Assembly (NCBI RefSeq): GCF_900188315.1
Contig: NZ_LT897781.1
Location: forward strand, 3,038,001 to 3,102,000
DNA length: 64,000 nucleotides
Direction of reading: 5' to 3'
From: Marinobacter sp. es.042
GTDB taxonomy: Bacteria > Pseudomonadota > Gammaproteobacteria > Pseudomonadales > Oleiphilaceae
Shown: one piece after another, positions 16,978 to 26,334 of the stretch
How the letters are laid out: each line of letters starts with the position of its first letter
Position numbering within the stretch: the stretch's first letter is position 1
Translations under genes and position numbers: made by a program
Notes under the pieces: generated by a model
Databases searched by the model: none
Seen by the model: the letters and a program-made list of their open reading frames with translations, nothing else
What the model was told of the DNA's origin: nothing

Positions 16978-17583
16978 ATGGCCAGACACGCACGCTATGA
17001 CCGAAAAACCGCTCTGGAAAGGGCCGTTGGCCTGTTCTGGGAGAAGGGCTATCACGGCAGCTCCATGAAGCAGATCGAGCAGGCCCTCGACATGCGGCCG
17101 GGCAGCATCTACGCCACGTTTGGCAGCAAGGACGGTCTGTTTTCAGAGGCACTGGCCGCCTATGCGGAACAGGGCGGCCGGGAGTTGGCCGTTCACCTCA
17201 AGGGCTTTGATTCCATTGTTGACGGCCTTCAGGACTATCTGCGCGGCATCGCCTGCAGTTGCGGCGACGGAAGCGCGGCACCCTCACGTGCCTGCATGAT
17301 CGTGAAAACGCTGCTGGAATCCAGCAATACGCACTCGGCCCTGGCGGACCAGGCCAACAGCATTCTTGCCGCGATCGAGGGATCTCTTGCAGACCTGGTA
17401 GAGCAGGCTCGGGTAAAAGGCGAGCTGGCGCAATCCGTGGACAGCCGTCGACTTGCCCGACTCCTGCAGGCGCAGATCATGGGCCTGAGATCCATGGGTG
17501 AACGCAATCTGGATCCGCAAGCCATGAAAGACCTTGGTGACGATATGGCCGCCATCCTGGACGGGTATCGCATCCAGCATTGA
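16978..17583 (+). CDS. TetR/AcrR family transcriptional regulator
   Basis: A 201-residue regulator. The N-terminal helix-turn-helix reads ALERAVGLFWEKGYHGSSMKQI, continuing to GSIYATFGSKDGLFSEAL, the characteristic TetR/AcrR recognition region. The C-terminal two-thirds is a ligand/dimerisation domain with two closely spaced cysteines (IACSCGDG) and a third at RACMI, which might sense redox or electrophiles (inference). Three matching dyads lie directly upstream, suggesting autorepression. The regulated neighbours could be the NADH dehydrogenase 177 bases downstream or the gene itself only. Confidence 0.92.
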   Translation: MARHARYDRKTALERAVGLFWEKGYHGSSMKQIEQALDMRPGSIYATFGSKDGLFSEALAAYAEQGGRELAVHLKGFDSIVDGLQDYLRGIACSCGDGSAAPSRACMIVKTLLESSNTHSALADQANSILAAIEGSLADLVEQARVKGELAQSVDSRRLARLLQAQIMGLRSMGERNLDPQAMKDLGDDMAAILDGYRIQH

Positions 17584-17702
17584 AGCAGCACTTCCGTAGA
17601 ATTGTACCCACAGGTCCGGGCGCGTTAACATTATTGCCCGGCTCAGACCCCGCCCTGTTTCCCGATCGAATTCCGGCTGCTCGTCTGGTTCCGAGTGAGG
17701 AC

Positions 17703-17735
17703 AGCCAAGCATTCTCACCTGAAGAGTGCTTGGCT
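17703..17735 (+). other. Inverted repeat between tetR and the NADH dehydrogenase gene
   Basis: Nine-base arms AGCCAAGCA (17703-17711) and TGCTTGGCT (17727-17735) with a 15-base loop, followed by a pyrimidine-rich stretch (CTCTCTTCACTT) but no clear T run. It may be a weak terminator or an operator. Confidence 0.4.
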
Positions 17736-17760
17736 CTCTTCACTTACAGGTCTGATTGGT

Positions 17761-19071
17761 ATGGATAACCTTCATCACATTGTTGTGGTCGGCGGTGGCG
17801 CCGGCGGTCTCGAACTTGTTACCAGCCTCGGCAACAAACTGGGTAAAAAGAGAAAAGCCAGAATCACGCTGGTGGATTCCGGTCTGACCCACGTCTGGAA
17901 GCCCCTGCTGCACGAAGTTGCCTCCGGTTCCCTGGATGCCAGCGCGAACGAGATCAACTACCGCGCCCATGCCCGCAAACACCATTACGAATTCCAGCTC
18001 GGCCGCATGAGCGGACTGGACCGCGATAGCAAGAAAGTGGTCATAGCCCCGTTCCACGATGTCGACGGTACAGAGGTCGTTCCCGAACGCCATATCCCCT
18101 ACGACACACTGGTGATTGCCGTGGGCAGCACCGCCAACGACTTTGGCACGCCCGGCGCCCAGGACAACTGCCTGTTTCTGGACAGCCTCAAACAGGCCCG
18201 GCGCTTTCACAACCTGATGCTCAACGCCTTTCTGCGCAAGAATCATGAGGCGTTTCAGGGTGCTGAGCACACCCTGAATATCAGCATCATCGGCGCGGGT
18301 GCCACCGGTGTGGAACTGGCGGCAGAATTGCGACTGGCGTCCCGCGAGCTGCCGGTATACGGCATGAACCACCTTCAGCCCTCGGACGTTTCCATTTCCG
18401 TGATCGAGGCCGCTGACCGTATTCTTCCGGCCTTGCCGGGCCGGCTGTCTGCAGCGGCCACCAGGGAGCTGGAACACCAGCGCGTGAAAGTACTGACCGG
18501 CCAGCCGGTGAGTGAGGTACGGCCCAGTACGGTCGTGATGAAAGACGGCACCGAATTACCCTCGGAAATGACCATCTGGGCAGCGGGCATCAAGGCCCCG
18601 GCCTTCCTGGCCGAGCTGGAAGGTCTGGAGGTGAACCGGAGCAATCAGCTGGTGGTGGAACAGACCCTGCAAACCACCCAGGATGCCAATATCTTCGCCT
18701 TCGGCGACTGCGCTGCCTGTCCGCAACCGGATTCCGACCTGCCGGTTCCCCCCCGGGCCCAGGCTGCGCACCAGCAGGCAGACACCCTGTTCAAGACCCT
18801 CTGCAACCGCCTGGACAATGGCGAGGCTGTGCCCTTCGTCTACAACGACCACGGTTCGCTGATCAATTTCAGCCGCTACACCACCGTCGGCAATCTGATG
18901 GGCAACCTGTCCGGCCGCAGCATGTACATCGAGGGCAAGGTGGCCCGCATGTTCTACCTGTCCCTCTACCGGATGCATCAGGTAGCCCTGCATGGCATGT
19001 TCCGCACCGGGATCATCTGGCTGATGGATAAAATCAGTCGTGCCATGCAACCCCGACTCAAACTACACTAG
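17761..19071 (+). CDS. ndh: Type II NADH:quinone dehydrogenase (NDH-2)
   Basis: A 436-residue FAD enzyme of the peripheral membrane, which oxidises NADH and reduces quinone without pumping protons. The N-terminal FAD motif is VVVGGGAGGLE, the central NADH motif IIGAGATGVELAAEL (near residue 180), and the second FAD motif FAFGDCAAC. The C-terminal region contains amphipathic helices typical of NDH-2 membrane binding. The ATG at 17761 is chosen because the FAD motif must start within about 10 residues; the ribosome site is weak. It lies downstream of the TetR gene and may be under its control. Confidence 0.9.
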   Translation: MDNLHHIVVVGGGAGGLELVTSLGNKLGKKRKARITLVDSGLTHVWKPLLHEVASGSLDASANEINYRAHARKHHYEFQLGRMSGLDRDSKKVVIAPFHDVDGTEVVPERHIPYDTLVIAVGSTANDFGTPGAQDNCLFLDSLKQARRFHNLMLNAFLRKNHEAFQGAEHTLNISIIGAGATGVELAAELRLASRELPVYGMNHLQPSDVSISVIEAADRILPALPGRLSAAATRELEHQRVKVLTGQPVSEVRPSTVVMKDGTELPSEMTIWAAGIKAPAFLAELEGLEVNRSNQLVVEQTLQTTQDANIFAFGDCAACPQPDSDLPVPPRAQAAHQQADTLFKTLCNRLDNGEAVPFVYNDHGSLINFSRYTTVGNLMGNLSGRSMYIEGKVARMFYLSLYRMHQVALHGMFRTGIIWLMDKISRAMQPRLKLH

Positions 19072-19095
19072 AGATACAGTCGAGCGGCAATGAAG

Positions 19096-19169
19096 TGGAG
19101 CGGGTGAAGGGAATCGAACCCTCGTATGCAGCTTGGGAAGCTGCCGTTCTACCATTGAACTACACCCGC
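19096..19169 (-). tRNA. glyU: tRNA-Gly (anticodon CCC)
   Basis: A 74-base cloverleaf with an encoded CCA end. The acceptor arms are GCGGGTG/CACCCGC, the T-arm reads GGGTTCGATTCCC, and the anticodon stem GCAGC/GCTGC encloses loop TTCCCAA, which gives anticodon CCC. The sequence closely resembles glyU of enterobacteria. It lies between the NADH dehydrogenase and antiporter genes on the opposite strand. Confidence 0.97.
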
Positions 19170-19239
19170 AAAAAAAGGGCCGCGAAAGCAATATAAGCGG
19201 TCCGCCCGGCAATGGGCAAGCATTCTGTCTGGAGCAACA

Positions 19240-20964
19240 ATGGATCCCACCCTGACTCTGATTGGCGCCCTGATGCTGGTCATCAGTATTGTGCTCAGCC
19301 CGCTTTCCAGCCGGGTGGGCATGCCGGTGCTGCTGATCTTTCTGGTGGTCGGCATGATGATGGGCGAGGACGGCCCGGGTGGCATCCAGTTCGACGATTT
19401 CGAGCTCGCGTTTCTGATTGCCAATCTGGCGCTGGGCGTGATCCTGCTGGACGGCGGCATGCGCACCCGTGCCGAAACCTTCCGCGTGGGGCTGAAACCC
19501 GCCCTGGTGCTCGCTACGCTCGGGGTCGCGATGACCGCCGCTGGTGCCGCAGTTGTGGCCTGGTGGGTATTCGACCTGCACTGGCTGACGGCCCTGCTGA
19601 TTGGCGCCATCATCTCATCCACCGATGCCGCCGCCGTGTTTTCACTGCTTCAGGGGAGGGGCCTGCACCTGAACGAACGGGTCAGTGCCACCCTGGAGAT
19701 CGAATCCGGCAGTAACGACCCCATGGCGATTTTCCTGACCCTGATGCTGGTCACGCTCATCGGTAACGATGGCGACCACGCGGGCTGGGCGGTCTTGACC
19801 ATGCTGGTGCAGCAGTTCGGTGTCGGCGCCGTTGCCGGGATTATTGGCGGCTTCGCCGTGGTTGAGCTGGCCAACCGGATCCGCCTGACGCCTTCGCTGT
19901 ATCCCCTTCTGGTCGCTGCTGCTGGCATCTCGGTGTTTTCTGCCACAAACGCCCTCGGCGGCAGCGGGTTTCTGGCCATTTATCTGACCGGCGTGGTGAT
20001 CGGTAACCGCCATGTCCGGATGATGCCGATGATCCTGCAGGTGCACGATGGTCTGGCATGGCTGGCCCAACTGTGCCTGTTCCTGATGCTCGGACTGCTG
20101 GTAACGCCCTCCGATCTGATTCCGCTGGCCGGCGGCGGGCTGATCCTGGCCCTCTCGCTGATCTTCATTATCCGCCCGCTGACGGTCATGCTCACCCTCT
20201 GGCCGTTTGCCTTCAATCGCCGCGAGCTTGGTTTCATCAGCTGGGTCGGCCTCAGGGGTGCGGTGCCGATTGTACTGGCCCTGTTCCCGATCATCGCCGA
20301 CCTGCCGGAAGCCCAACTGGTCTTCCACGCGGCTTTCTTTATCGTGCTGGTCTCGCTACTGGTTCAGGGCACCACCATGACGCCACTGGCCCGGAAGCTC
20401 CGCCTGGAGGTGCCCGCCGGCGAGGACCCTTATCGAAGGCTCCCACTGGACGCGGCCGCTGCGGGGGACCACGAGTTGATGCTCTTTCCCCTCCGTGGCG
20501 AGAGCTGGGAAACACCACGCCGCCTCGGTCAACTGCGGTTTCCGGAAAACACTGCGGTAGCCGGGGTATTCCGCAATCGGGTTTGCCTTCAGCCGAAAGC
20601 AGACCTGGAAGTATCCAATGGCGACATGGTGGCCATGTTCGCAACCCCGGACGTATTGCCGGAACTGGGCAAAGCCCTCAGCGGCAGGCACGCGCCCCAA
20701 TATCTTGCCGAGCGGGCATTCTTCGGTGACTTCGTGCTCAACGGTGATGCCCTGCTGGGCGATGTTGAGCAGGTATATGGCATCGAATTTGACGACCTGC
20801 CTCCGGAACTGTCCCTCGCTGAATGCTTTGCCAAACGGACAAAGGGGCACCCGGTGGTTGGCGATGTTGTCATTCTTGGACCGGTCAAGCTCGTTGCCAG
20901 GGCCACCAATGCAGATCAGGTAACCAAAGTGGGACTGAAGATGGACAGTTCACAAAATGGTTGA
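19240..20964 (+). CDS. nhaP2: Potassium/proton antiporter, CvrA/NhaP2 type
   Basis: A 574-residue CPA1 antiporter. About twelve membrane helices occupy residues 1-390, with the ion-path motif SSTDAAAVFSLL and ESGSNDPMAIFL. The cytoplasmic C-terminus (about 400-574) carries a TrkA-C-like domain (RLGQLRFPENTAVAGVFR...DMVAMFATP) and a CorC/HlyC-like transporter-associated domain. This architecture is that of NhaP2/CvrA, which exchanges K+ for H+ and helps control cell volume. GGAG lies 6 bases before the ATG. Monocistronic by position. Confidence 0.92.
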   Translation: MDPTLTLIGALMLVISIVLSPLSSRVGMPVLLIFLVVGMMMGEDGPGGIQFDDFELAFLIANLALGVILLDGGMRTRAETFRVGLKPALVLATLGVAMTAAGAAVVAWWVFDLHWLTALLIGAIISSTDAAAVFSLLQGRGLHLNERVSATLEIESGSNDPMAIFLTLMLVTLIGNDGDHAGWAVLTMLVQQFGVGAVAGIIGGFAVVELANRIRLTPSLYPLLVAAAGISVFSATNALGGSGFLAIYLTGVVIGNRHVRMMPMILQVHDGLAWLAQLCLFLMLGLLVTPSDLIPLAGGGLILALSLIFIIRPLTVMLTLWPFAFNRRELGFISWVGLRGAVPIVLALFPIIADLPEAQLVFHAAFFIVLVSLLVQGTTMTPLARKLRLEVPAGEDPYRRLPLDAAAAGDHELMLFPLRGESWETPRRLGQLRFPENTAVAGVFRNRVCLQPKADLEVSNGDMVAMFATPDVLPELGKALSGRHAPQYLAERAFFGDFVLNGDALLGDVEQVYGIEFDDLPPELSLAECFAKRTKGHPVVGDVVILGPVKLVARATNADQVTKVGLKMDSSQNG

Positions 20965-21071
20965 TCAGCGAACCAGATAGCCAAAAAAGTTAACAAAACC
21001 CCTTAACAGATCCCTTGCGGGCTATGGTATAAATCGCCTGTACAAAGATTAATCATTGGTAAGTTAAGGAC

Positions 21072-21635
21072 ATGAGCATTTTCCGCGCCCTATTATCCAG
21101 CCTCGCCCTGCTCTGCATGGCCGCTGCTCCAACCGCCTTTGCAACCGAGCTGCTGGCCAAGGCCGACACCCGGATGCCGGTTGCCACCATGTATGAGCCC
21201 GCGGACATTCAGAACGTCAGTAGGGTGGTGGTTCGCAAGGGTGAGCGCCGTCTGTACCTGATGGATGGCGAGGACGTGGTTCGCAGCTACCGCATTTCCC
21301 TGGGCGACAATCCGGAAGGCCACAAGCTGTACGAGGGTGACGAGCGCACACCGGAAGGCGATTACACCCTGGACTGGCGCAATGCCGAGAGCGATTTCTA
21401 CAAGTCCATCCACATCTCCTACCCCAGTGAGCGAGATCGGGAACTGGCATCCGCCTGGGGCCTGGACCCCGGTGGCAGCATCATGATCCACGGCCTGCCC
21501 AATAACGTGGGCGACATGGCTTTTGCCTATACCGGCCTGGACTGGACCGATGGCTGCATCGCCGTCACCAACGAAGAGATGGACGAAATCTGGCAACTGG
21601 TGTCCAACGGAACTCCCATCAGCATTCACCCATGA
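21072..21635 (+). CDS. L,D-transpeptidase (YkuD family), no LysM
   Basis: A 187-residue exported YkuD-domain protein with a signal peptide ending near residue 24 (TAFA). The catalytic segment is IMIHG, followed 20-odd residues later by TDGCIAVTN, giving the His and Cys of the HxnSxGC motif (here DGC rather than HGC). L,D-transpeptidases make 3-3 peptidoglycan crosslinks or attach Braun-type lipoprotein to diaminopimelate. The next gene, 207 bases away on the same strand, encodes just such a lipoprotein, which supports the anchoring role (inference from context). The domain starts right after the signal peptide, without LysM. Confidence 0.9.
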   Translation: MSIFRALLSSLALLCMAAAPTAFATELLAKADTRMPVATMYEPADIQNVSRVVVRKGERRLYLMDGEDVVRSYRISLGDNPEGHKLYEGDERTPEGDYTLDWRNAESDFYKSIHISYPSERDRELASAWGLDPGGSIMIHGLPNNVGDMAFAYTGLDWTDGCIAVTNEEMDEIWQLVSNGTPISIHP

Positions 21636-21712
21636 GCCCAAACCTGACAGCCGCATTAAGTTGTTGTCATATGCTTAGCAAATTTACGTATCTGTAGTTA
21701 ACATTCGCACTT

Positions 21713-21729
21713 ACAGTGTTTTACACTGT
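21713..21729. promoter_or_regulatory. Perfect dyad upstream of the lipoprotein gene
   Basis: ACAGTGT-TTT-ACACTGT, a perfect 7-bp inverted repeat around a 3-base centre. It lies 78 bases after the transpeptidase stop and 113 bases before the lipoprotein start. Low GC content and no T run make a terminator unlikely; it could be an operator. The binding protein is unknown. Confidence 0.4.
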
Positions 21730-21842
21730 TTAACGACTCCGGTAGTCATTGCCTGCCAAACGTTGCTGCGCAGGTTGACAGGAAGTCGTCTATACTGACT
21801 TTCGGATCACAGGAAATAACTCGACCAATAAGGGGATTTACA

Positions 21843-22124
21843 ATGCGTAAACTGACGATCGCCGGGATTGCACTGGCAACTGCTCTGACTGCAGGTTGTG
21901 CCACCACTGACCAGGGCGCACTCGACGAAGCGAATGCAACCGCCAGCTCCGCTGAGCGCACTGCAGAAAATGCACTGAACACCGCTAACAGCGCTGCAAG
22001 CTCTGCACGTACTGCCCAGCAGACTGCAGAAGAAGCTCTGGCCGCTGCCAAGGCAGCCCAGAAAGCCGCTGACGAAGCCAACGAGCGTGCCAAGCGTATG
22101 CTCGAGCGTGCCAGCCAGAAATAA
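21843..22124 (+). CDS. oprI: Lpp/OprI-like alanine-zipper outer-membrane lipoprotein
   Basis: A 93-residue lipoprotein. Signal peptide and lipobox LTAGC put the lipidated cysteine at residue 20. The mature part is a continuous alanine-rich coiled coil (heptads of A/S with E, K and R) ending in lysine (ERASQK). The C-terminal Lys is where Lpp is covalently joined to peptidoglycan by L,D-transpeptidases. Size and layout match OprI of pseudomonads. A strong terminator follows. The neighbouring transpeptidase gene is a plausible partner. Confidence 0.92.
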   Translation: MRKLTIAGIALATALTAGCATTDQGALDEANATASSAERTAENALNTANSAASSARTAQQTAEEALAAAKAAQKAADEANERAKRMLERASQK

Positions 22125-22140
22125 GGCTGATACGTAAAGG

Positions 22141-22167
22141 AAAGGCCGGCATTGCCGGCCTTTTTTT
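22141..22167 (+). terminator. Intrinsic terminator after the lipoprotein gene
   Basis: A ten-bp stem AAAGGCCGGC/GCCGGCCTTT with loop ATT, followed by a run of T. The T run overlaps the stop codon of the convergent slipin gene (TTA at 22166-22168), so the two transcription units abut exactly. Confidence 0.93.
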
Positions 22168-22969
22168 ATGCCCCGGAATCGGGCTTTTCCCGTTCGGGTT
22201 TATCCGGCGTAAAGGGCTTGTTCTCCTTCAGGAACGTGGTCATAAGTTCCAAGGGCAGAGGGAACACGATCGTGGACGAGTTGGTGTTGCTCATATCCGC
22301 CAGGGTCTGAAGGTAACGCAACTGCATGGAACCGGAATTGGTAGACATGACATCCGCCGCTTCCACCAGCTTTTTGGACGCCTGCAATTCGCCCTCGGCG
22401 TGGATAACCTTGGCACGCCGCTCACGCTCTGCCTCCGCCTGACGGGCAATGGCACGAATCATCGATTCGTTAAGATCAACATGCTTGATTTCCACGTTGG
22501 CCACCTTGATGCCCCACTCCTCCGTCTGGGCATCGATGATTTCCTGGATATCGGAGTTCAGCTTGTCCCGCTCTGACAGCATTTCATCCAGGTCGTGCTT
22601 ACCCAGTACCGAGCGGAGAGTTGTCTGGGCGAGCTGGCTGGTGGCGGAGTTGAAATCCTCCACGCGGATAATGGCCCGCTCCGGATCCACGACGCGGAAG
22701 TAAAGCACGGCATTCACTCGCACCGTCACGTTATCCCGGGAAATGACATCCTGGCTGGGCACGTCCAGAGTGATGACCCGCAGGTCCACCCGCACTATCT
22801 GCTGAATGCCGGGGATCACAAGGATCAGCCCCGGGCCTTTCACTCCCTGGAACCGACCGAGAAAGAACACCACGCCCCGCTCATACTCCGGCAGGATCTT
22901 GATGGCCGAAGCGAGAATCAGCAGTAACACCACCGTGGGTGCCAAATAGGGAATCAGATCGCCAATCAT
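22166..22969 (-). CDS. Slipin (SPFH/stomatin family) membrane-microdomain protein
   Basis: A 267-residue SPFH protein. It has an N-terminal membrane hairpin (residues 8-25), then the SPFH/Band 7 domain ([48 protein letters not shown]) and a C-terminal charged coiled coil ([20 protein letters not shown]). Slipins form oligomers in lipid domains and are nearly always encoded next to an NfeD protease, as here (37 bases downstream of nfeD, same strand). NfeD is thought to process or bind the slipin C-terminus. The ATG at 22969 has AAGGAGG nearby. Confidence 0.93.
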   Translation of the reverse strand: MIGDLIPYLAPTVVLLLILASAIKILPEYERGVVFFLGRFQGVKGPGLILVIPGIQQIVRVDLRVITLDVPSQDVISRDNVTVRVNAVLYFRVVDPERAIIRVEDFNSATSQLAQTTLRSVLGKHDLDEMLSERDKLNSDIQEIIDAQTEEWGIKVANVEIKHVDLNESMIRAIARQAEAERERRAKVIHAEGELQASKKLVEAADVMSTNSGSMQLRYLQTLADMSNTNSSTIVFPLPLELMTTFLKENKPFTPDKPEREKPDSGA

Positions 22970-23006
22970 ACGGCCTCCTTGTATTGCCGTTACTTTATCT
23001 GCCGGG

Positions 23007-24494
23007 TCAGCCGTTGTCCGGAATAACCCTGACCGTTACCGTCAAACCTTCGATTGCTGTCACCTGAACTCGGTCATCTTCTTTGACCGGTCCTTCGCTG
23101 ATGGCATTCCAACGCTCACCGCTCAGACGGATGTGGCCACGAAAATGGCCATGCTCTCCGGCAAAGTCGTCCAGTGCGACGCCTTCCTCATGGGTAATCT
23201 GTTCAGCACCACTGACCGGATGCCGTCGGCGCAGCCCGATAAACCGTGTCACCGTCCACAGGATAAAACCGGCAGCCACGACGGCCGTGCCGCCAATGGT
23301 CGGCAGGGAAATATCCCGGTGACTGCCGTCCATCAATATGATCGAGCCGGTCACGAAGGCGACAATCCCGCCAACCCCCAGTATCCCGAAACTGGGCACA
23401 AAAGCCTCGCCCACGATGAACGCCAACCCGAGCAGAATGAGAGCCAGGCCGGCGTAATTCACCGACAGGACCTGGAAGGCGAATAGCGCAAGGATCAGCG
23501 AAATCGCGCCAATCACGCCGGGCACCACGGCACCGGGGTTGGCCAGCTCGAAGATGATGCCGTAGAAGCCGATGATCATAAGAAAGTAGGCGACGTTCGG
23601 ATTGGTAATCACTGATAACAGGCGGGTCCGCCAGTCCGGCTGGGATCTGACGATTTCCATATTGGCCGTGTTCAGGATCCTGTTGCCTGACGCCATGCGA
23701 ACGGTGCGCCCATCCACTTGCTGCAACAGATCCCGGAGGTTGGGGGAGACCACGTCAATGACGTTCTTCTCCAGCGCCTCTTCGGCACCGAGATTTACAG
23801 CCTCACGGACGGCCTCTTCAGCCCAGTCGGCATTGCGGCCATGGCGTTCGGCCAGGCCGCGGATGTAACTGACCGCGTCCTCCAGAACCTTTCGCTCCAT
23901 GGCGGTACCGCCGCGCCGTTTGCCTTCGTCGTCGCCTGCTTGACGCTCATTGTCGGTTGAAGAGTCGGAGGCGGCATCCGACCCTTCCTCGGATGTCGGG
24001 GCTTCGGAGGCCGGATCGCTCTCGGGTTCAGGGCTACCCGGCAGCCCACCCATCTGGACCGGCGTGGCCGAACCCAGGTTGGTGGCAGGCGCCATGGCGG
24101 CAATGTGACTGCCATAGAGAATGTAGGTGCCTGCGCTGGCAGCCCGGGCGCCCTGGGGGGAAACATAGGTTGCGACAGGAACGTCGGAGGCCAGGATCAC
24201 CTTGATGATGTCCCGCATGGAATCCATCAGGCCGCCAGGCGTATCCATTTCGATAATCACCAGACCGGCACCCTCGGATTCCGCGCGGCGGATGCCCCGG
24301 GTAACGTAGTCCATGGTCGCGGGACCGATAGCCCCCTCAACCGTGAGTACCAGAGCAGTTTCGGAAGATTTCTGCTGGGCAAAAACCTGATGGGCCAGGG
24401 ACGCCAGCGCTAGCAGCACACCTGTCAGGCATACCAGAGCCCAGGCCCGGAGGCGGGCGGGATTCTGTGATCGCATGGGACGGTGTGCCTGCAT
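23007..24494 (-). CDS. nfeD: NfeD family ClpP-class membrane serine protease
   Basis: A 495-residue long-form NfeD (NfeD1b). It has an N-terminal signal/anchor segment (ending near HQVFAQ) and a ClpP-like serine protease domain with MDTPGG and the nucleophile in [12 protein letters not shown] low-complexity acidic linker rich in Ser, Glu and Asp (about residues 150-195) follows. The C-terminal part has four membrane helices and a soluble OB-fold (NfeD_C, from about residue 430). The ATG at 24494 is used because GGGGAGG precedes it; a TTG ten codons further upstream is weaker. It forms an operon with the slipin gene. Confidence 0.92.
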   Translation of the reverse strand: MQAHRPMRSQNPARLRAWALVCLTGVLLALASLAHQVFAQQKSSETALVLTVEGAIGPATMDYVTRGIRRAESEGAGLVIIEMDTPGGLMDSMRDIIKVILASDVPVATYVSPQGARAASAGTYILYGSHIAAMAPATNLGSATPVQMGGLPGSPEPESDPASEAPTSEEGSDAASDSSTDNERQAGDDEGKRRGGTAMERKVLEDAVSYIRGLAERHGRNADWAEEAVREAVNLGAEEALEKNVIDVVSPNLRDLLQQVDGRTVRMASGNRILNTANMEIVRSQPDWRTRLLSVITNPNVAYFLMIIGFYGIIFELANPGAVVPGVIGAISLILALFAFQVLSVNYAGLALILLGLAFIVGEAFVPSFGILGVGGIVAFVTGSIILMDGSHRDISLPTIGGTAVVAAGFILWTVTRFIGLRRRHPVSGAEQITHEEGVALDDFAGEHGHFRGHIRLSGERWNAISEGPVKEDDRVQVTAIEGLTVTVRVIPDNG

Positions 24495-24599
24495 AAAGCC
24501 TCCCCGGATCCGGAAGAAATTCAACTTGATACAGATACGATGGCAGCGGGGCCGCGGTTCTGTCCTTCACAGGACGGCAACCGTGTTAAGCCCACCGCA

Positions 24600-25646
24600 T
24601 CAGAAGTATAGCCGCTGCTCCGGCTCCTTGGCCGATTCCGGCGACTTATCTTCCACGGTCTTGTCTGCGGCCATCCGGGTCACCCGCTCACCAATCATGG
24701 TCGGCAGGCCATCCGCCTGGTCGACGGCCAGTTCAATGGCACCGCGTTTGACCTCAACGTCCGGATGACGGCTCCGGAAGGCTTCAACTTCAGCGAACAC
24801 TTGCTGCCACAAGCGCTCTCGATCTTCACGGGGGTAGTCCTCATGTGGACGGTGGACTTCCAACCAGACCTCGCCATCTGAAAAACCGATCTTGACGGCG
24901 TCGTGCACAACCTGGACCGGCGTGCCCTTCTCGACCTGGTAAACGAACCGCGAGATATCCTCGTTGTACATCCGGAAACACCCGTGGCTGACCGGCATGC
25001 CTACGCCAAATTTCTTGTTGGTACCGTGGATCAGATAGCCTTTTTCACTCAGGAGCAGGGCGTGGGTGCCAAGCGGGTTGCCGGGGCCGGGCGGAATCAT
25101 CCTGGGCAGATAGTCTCCGGACGCCTCGTACTCTGCCCGAATGCTCGCAGGCGGGTACCAGGCCGGGGACTCAAGTGGCATGGTGACCTCGGCATCGGTC
25201 AGAGGCGACGGATTCTCTGCCGTGCCAACGCCCACGGGGTACACCTGAACACCCTCATCGGTGAAGTAATACAGGCGGTACTCGGCAAGATTGATAACGA
25301 TGCCTTCCCGCCGGGCGTCCGGCAACACGTACTGGCGCGGCAGGGTGATGGTGGTGCCGTCGCCGGGTAGCCAGGGGTCCACGCCAGGATTGGCCTTGAC
25401 CAGCTCCAGGTACCCCATGGCCAAGCGGTTACCAATGCCGGCAAAGGTGTCCTCATAACGGGTCTCAAAAACACCGAGCTCTCCGGCCAGATCCCCCTGG
25501 ACCGGGAATGTGGGCACGCGAGGGCTTCGATCCGGCTCCTCGAGGGATTCCGGGTCGCTGGCAGCATCCGGAGCCTCCGCAAACACGGCGGTCGGGAACA
25601 CCAGAAACTGTGCCAGAGAAAAAACCGTTAAAAATCTGAACCACAT
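24600..25646 (-). CDS. L,D-transpeptidase with LysM-like region (YkuD family)
   Basis: A 348-residue exported protein. The signal peptide ends near residue 23 (AVFA). A LysM-like region follows (ETRYEDTFAGIGNRLAMG...LPGDGTTITLP), then the YkuD domain with LIHGTNKKFGVGMPVSHGCFR, which supplies the catalytic His and the SHGC cysteine. The layout matches ErfK/YbiS/YcfS enzymes that attach lipoprotein or form 3-3 crosslinks. The C-terminal 80 residues are a charged extension of unknown role. The ATG at 25646 is preferred over an upstream TTG because the hydrophobic core starts there. It is the second such enzyme in the window. Confidence 0.92.
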   Translation of the reverse strand: MWFRFLTVFSLAQFLVFPTAVFAEAPDAASDPESLEEPDRSPRVPTFPVQGDLAGELGVFETRYEDTFAGIGNRLAMGYLELVKANPGVDPWLPGDGTTITLPRQYVLPDARREGIVINLAEYRLYYFTDEGVQVYPVGVGTAENPSPLTDAEVTMPLESPAWYPPASIRAEYEASGDYLPRMIPPGPGNPLGTHALLLSEKGYLIHGTNKKFGVGMPVSHGCFRMYNEDISRFVYQVEKGTPVQVVHDAVKIGFSDGEVWLEVHRPHEDYPREDRERLWQQVFAEVEAFRSRHPDVEVKRGAIELAVDQADGLPTMIGERVTRMAADKTVEDKSPESAKEPEQRLYF

Positions 25647-25698
25647 AGAAAACGTTCCGAAAGCATCAGGCAACCGGGTACAGTGACAGCAAGTACCC

Positions 25699-26268
25699 TC
25701 AGGAGTTCATATAGGTCGCCCATACTGTTACGACGGCAAGCGCCACAAATAAAACACTTGCACCAATCCGCGCTGTGGCGAGGGGCAACCTCTCCATCAG
25801 CCAGCGTCCTGCCATGATAACCGGTATATTGGCCAGCAGCATACCCACCGTGGTGCCCAGAATAACCCAGAAAGTCTCGGTGAACCTGGCAGCGAGAACG
25901 ACGGTCGCAACCTGCGTCTTGTCGCCGATCTCCGCCAGAAAGAACATGATGGTGGTGGCCATGAACGCCCCCATGCCCAGGAACTTTGAGTCATCGCTGT
26001 CGTCCTTGTCCGGTACCAGCAACCAGAGCGCGATCGCAACAAAACTGCCGGCCAGAATCCACGGCAGCCAGGCTTCCGGAATGAAGGAAGCGACCCAGGC
26101 ACCGAGCCAGGCAGATAAGGCGTGATTGAGAACCGTTGCGACAAAAATGCCGAGAATAATAGGCAGGCGGGTGGCGTATCGGGCAACCAGGAAAAGCGAG
26201 AGCAACTGAGTCTTGTCACCAATTTCCGCTATGGCAACAGCAACCGTTGAGGCGAGAAAAGCGTCCAT
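25699..26268 (-). CDS. mneA: TMEM165/GDT1 family manganese exporter
   Basis: A 189-residue membrane protein with two repeated halves of three helices. Each half has the family's ExGD(K/R)(T/S) cation site: EIGDKTQLLSL near residue 14 and EIGDKTQVATV near residue 113. GDT1/MneA proteins exchange Mn2+ (or Ca2+) for H+. The function as Mn2+ efflux is strongly supported here by the yybP-ykoY manganese riboswitch in the leader. GGAG precedes the ATG by about 8 bases. Export of excess Mn2+ when the riboswitch is ligand-bound is the expected logic. Confidence 0.95.
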   Translation of the reverse strand: MDAFLASTVAVAIAEIGDKTQLLSLFLVARYATRLPIILGIFVATVLNHALSAWLGAWVASFIPEAWLPWILAGSFVAIALWLLVPDKDDSDDSKFLGMGAFMATTIMFFLAEIGDKTQVATVVLAARFTETFWVILGTTVGMLLANIPVIMAGRWLMERLPLATARIGASVLFVALAVVTVWATYMNS

Positions 26269-26334
26269 GAAAAACTCCGGGGCGGATAACCAGACATGAG
26301 GCAGCCCACCTTCCGCCCAATGGAGGTGAAACCG

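Noticed and set aside
21775..21796. TTGACA and TATACT upstream of the lipoprotein gene as a promoter
   Set aside because: The two boxes are only 10 bases apart, far too close for a sigma-70 promoter.
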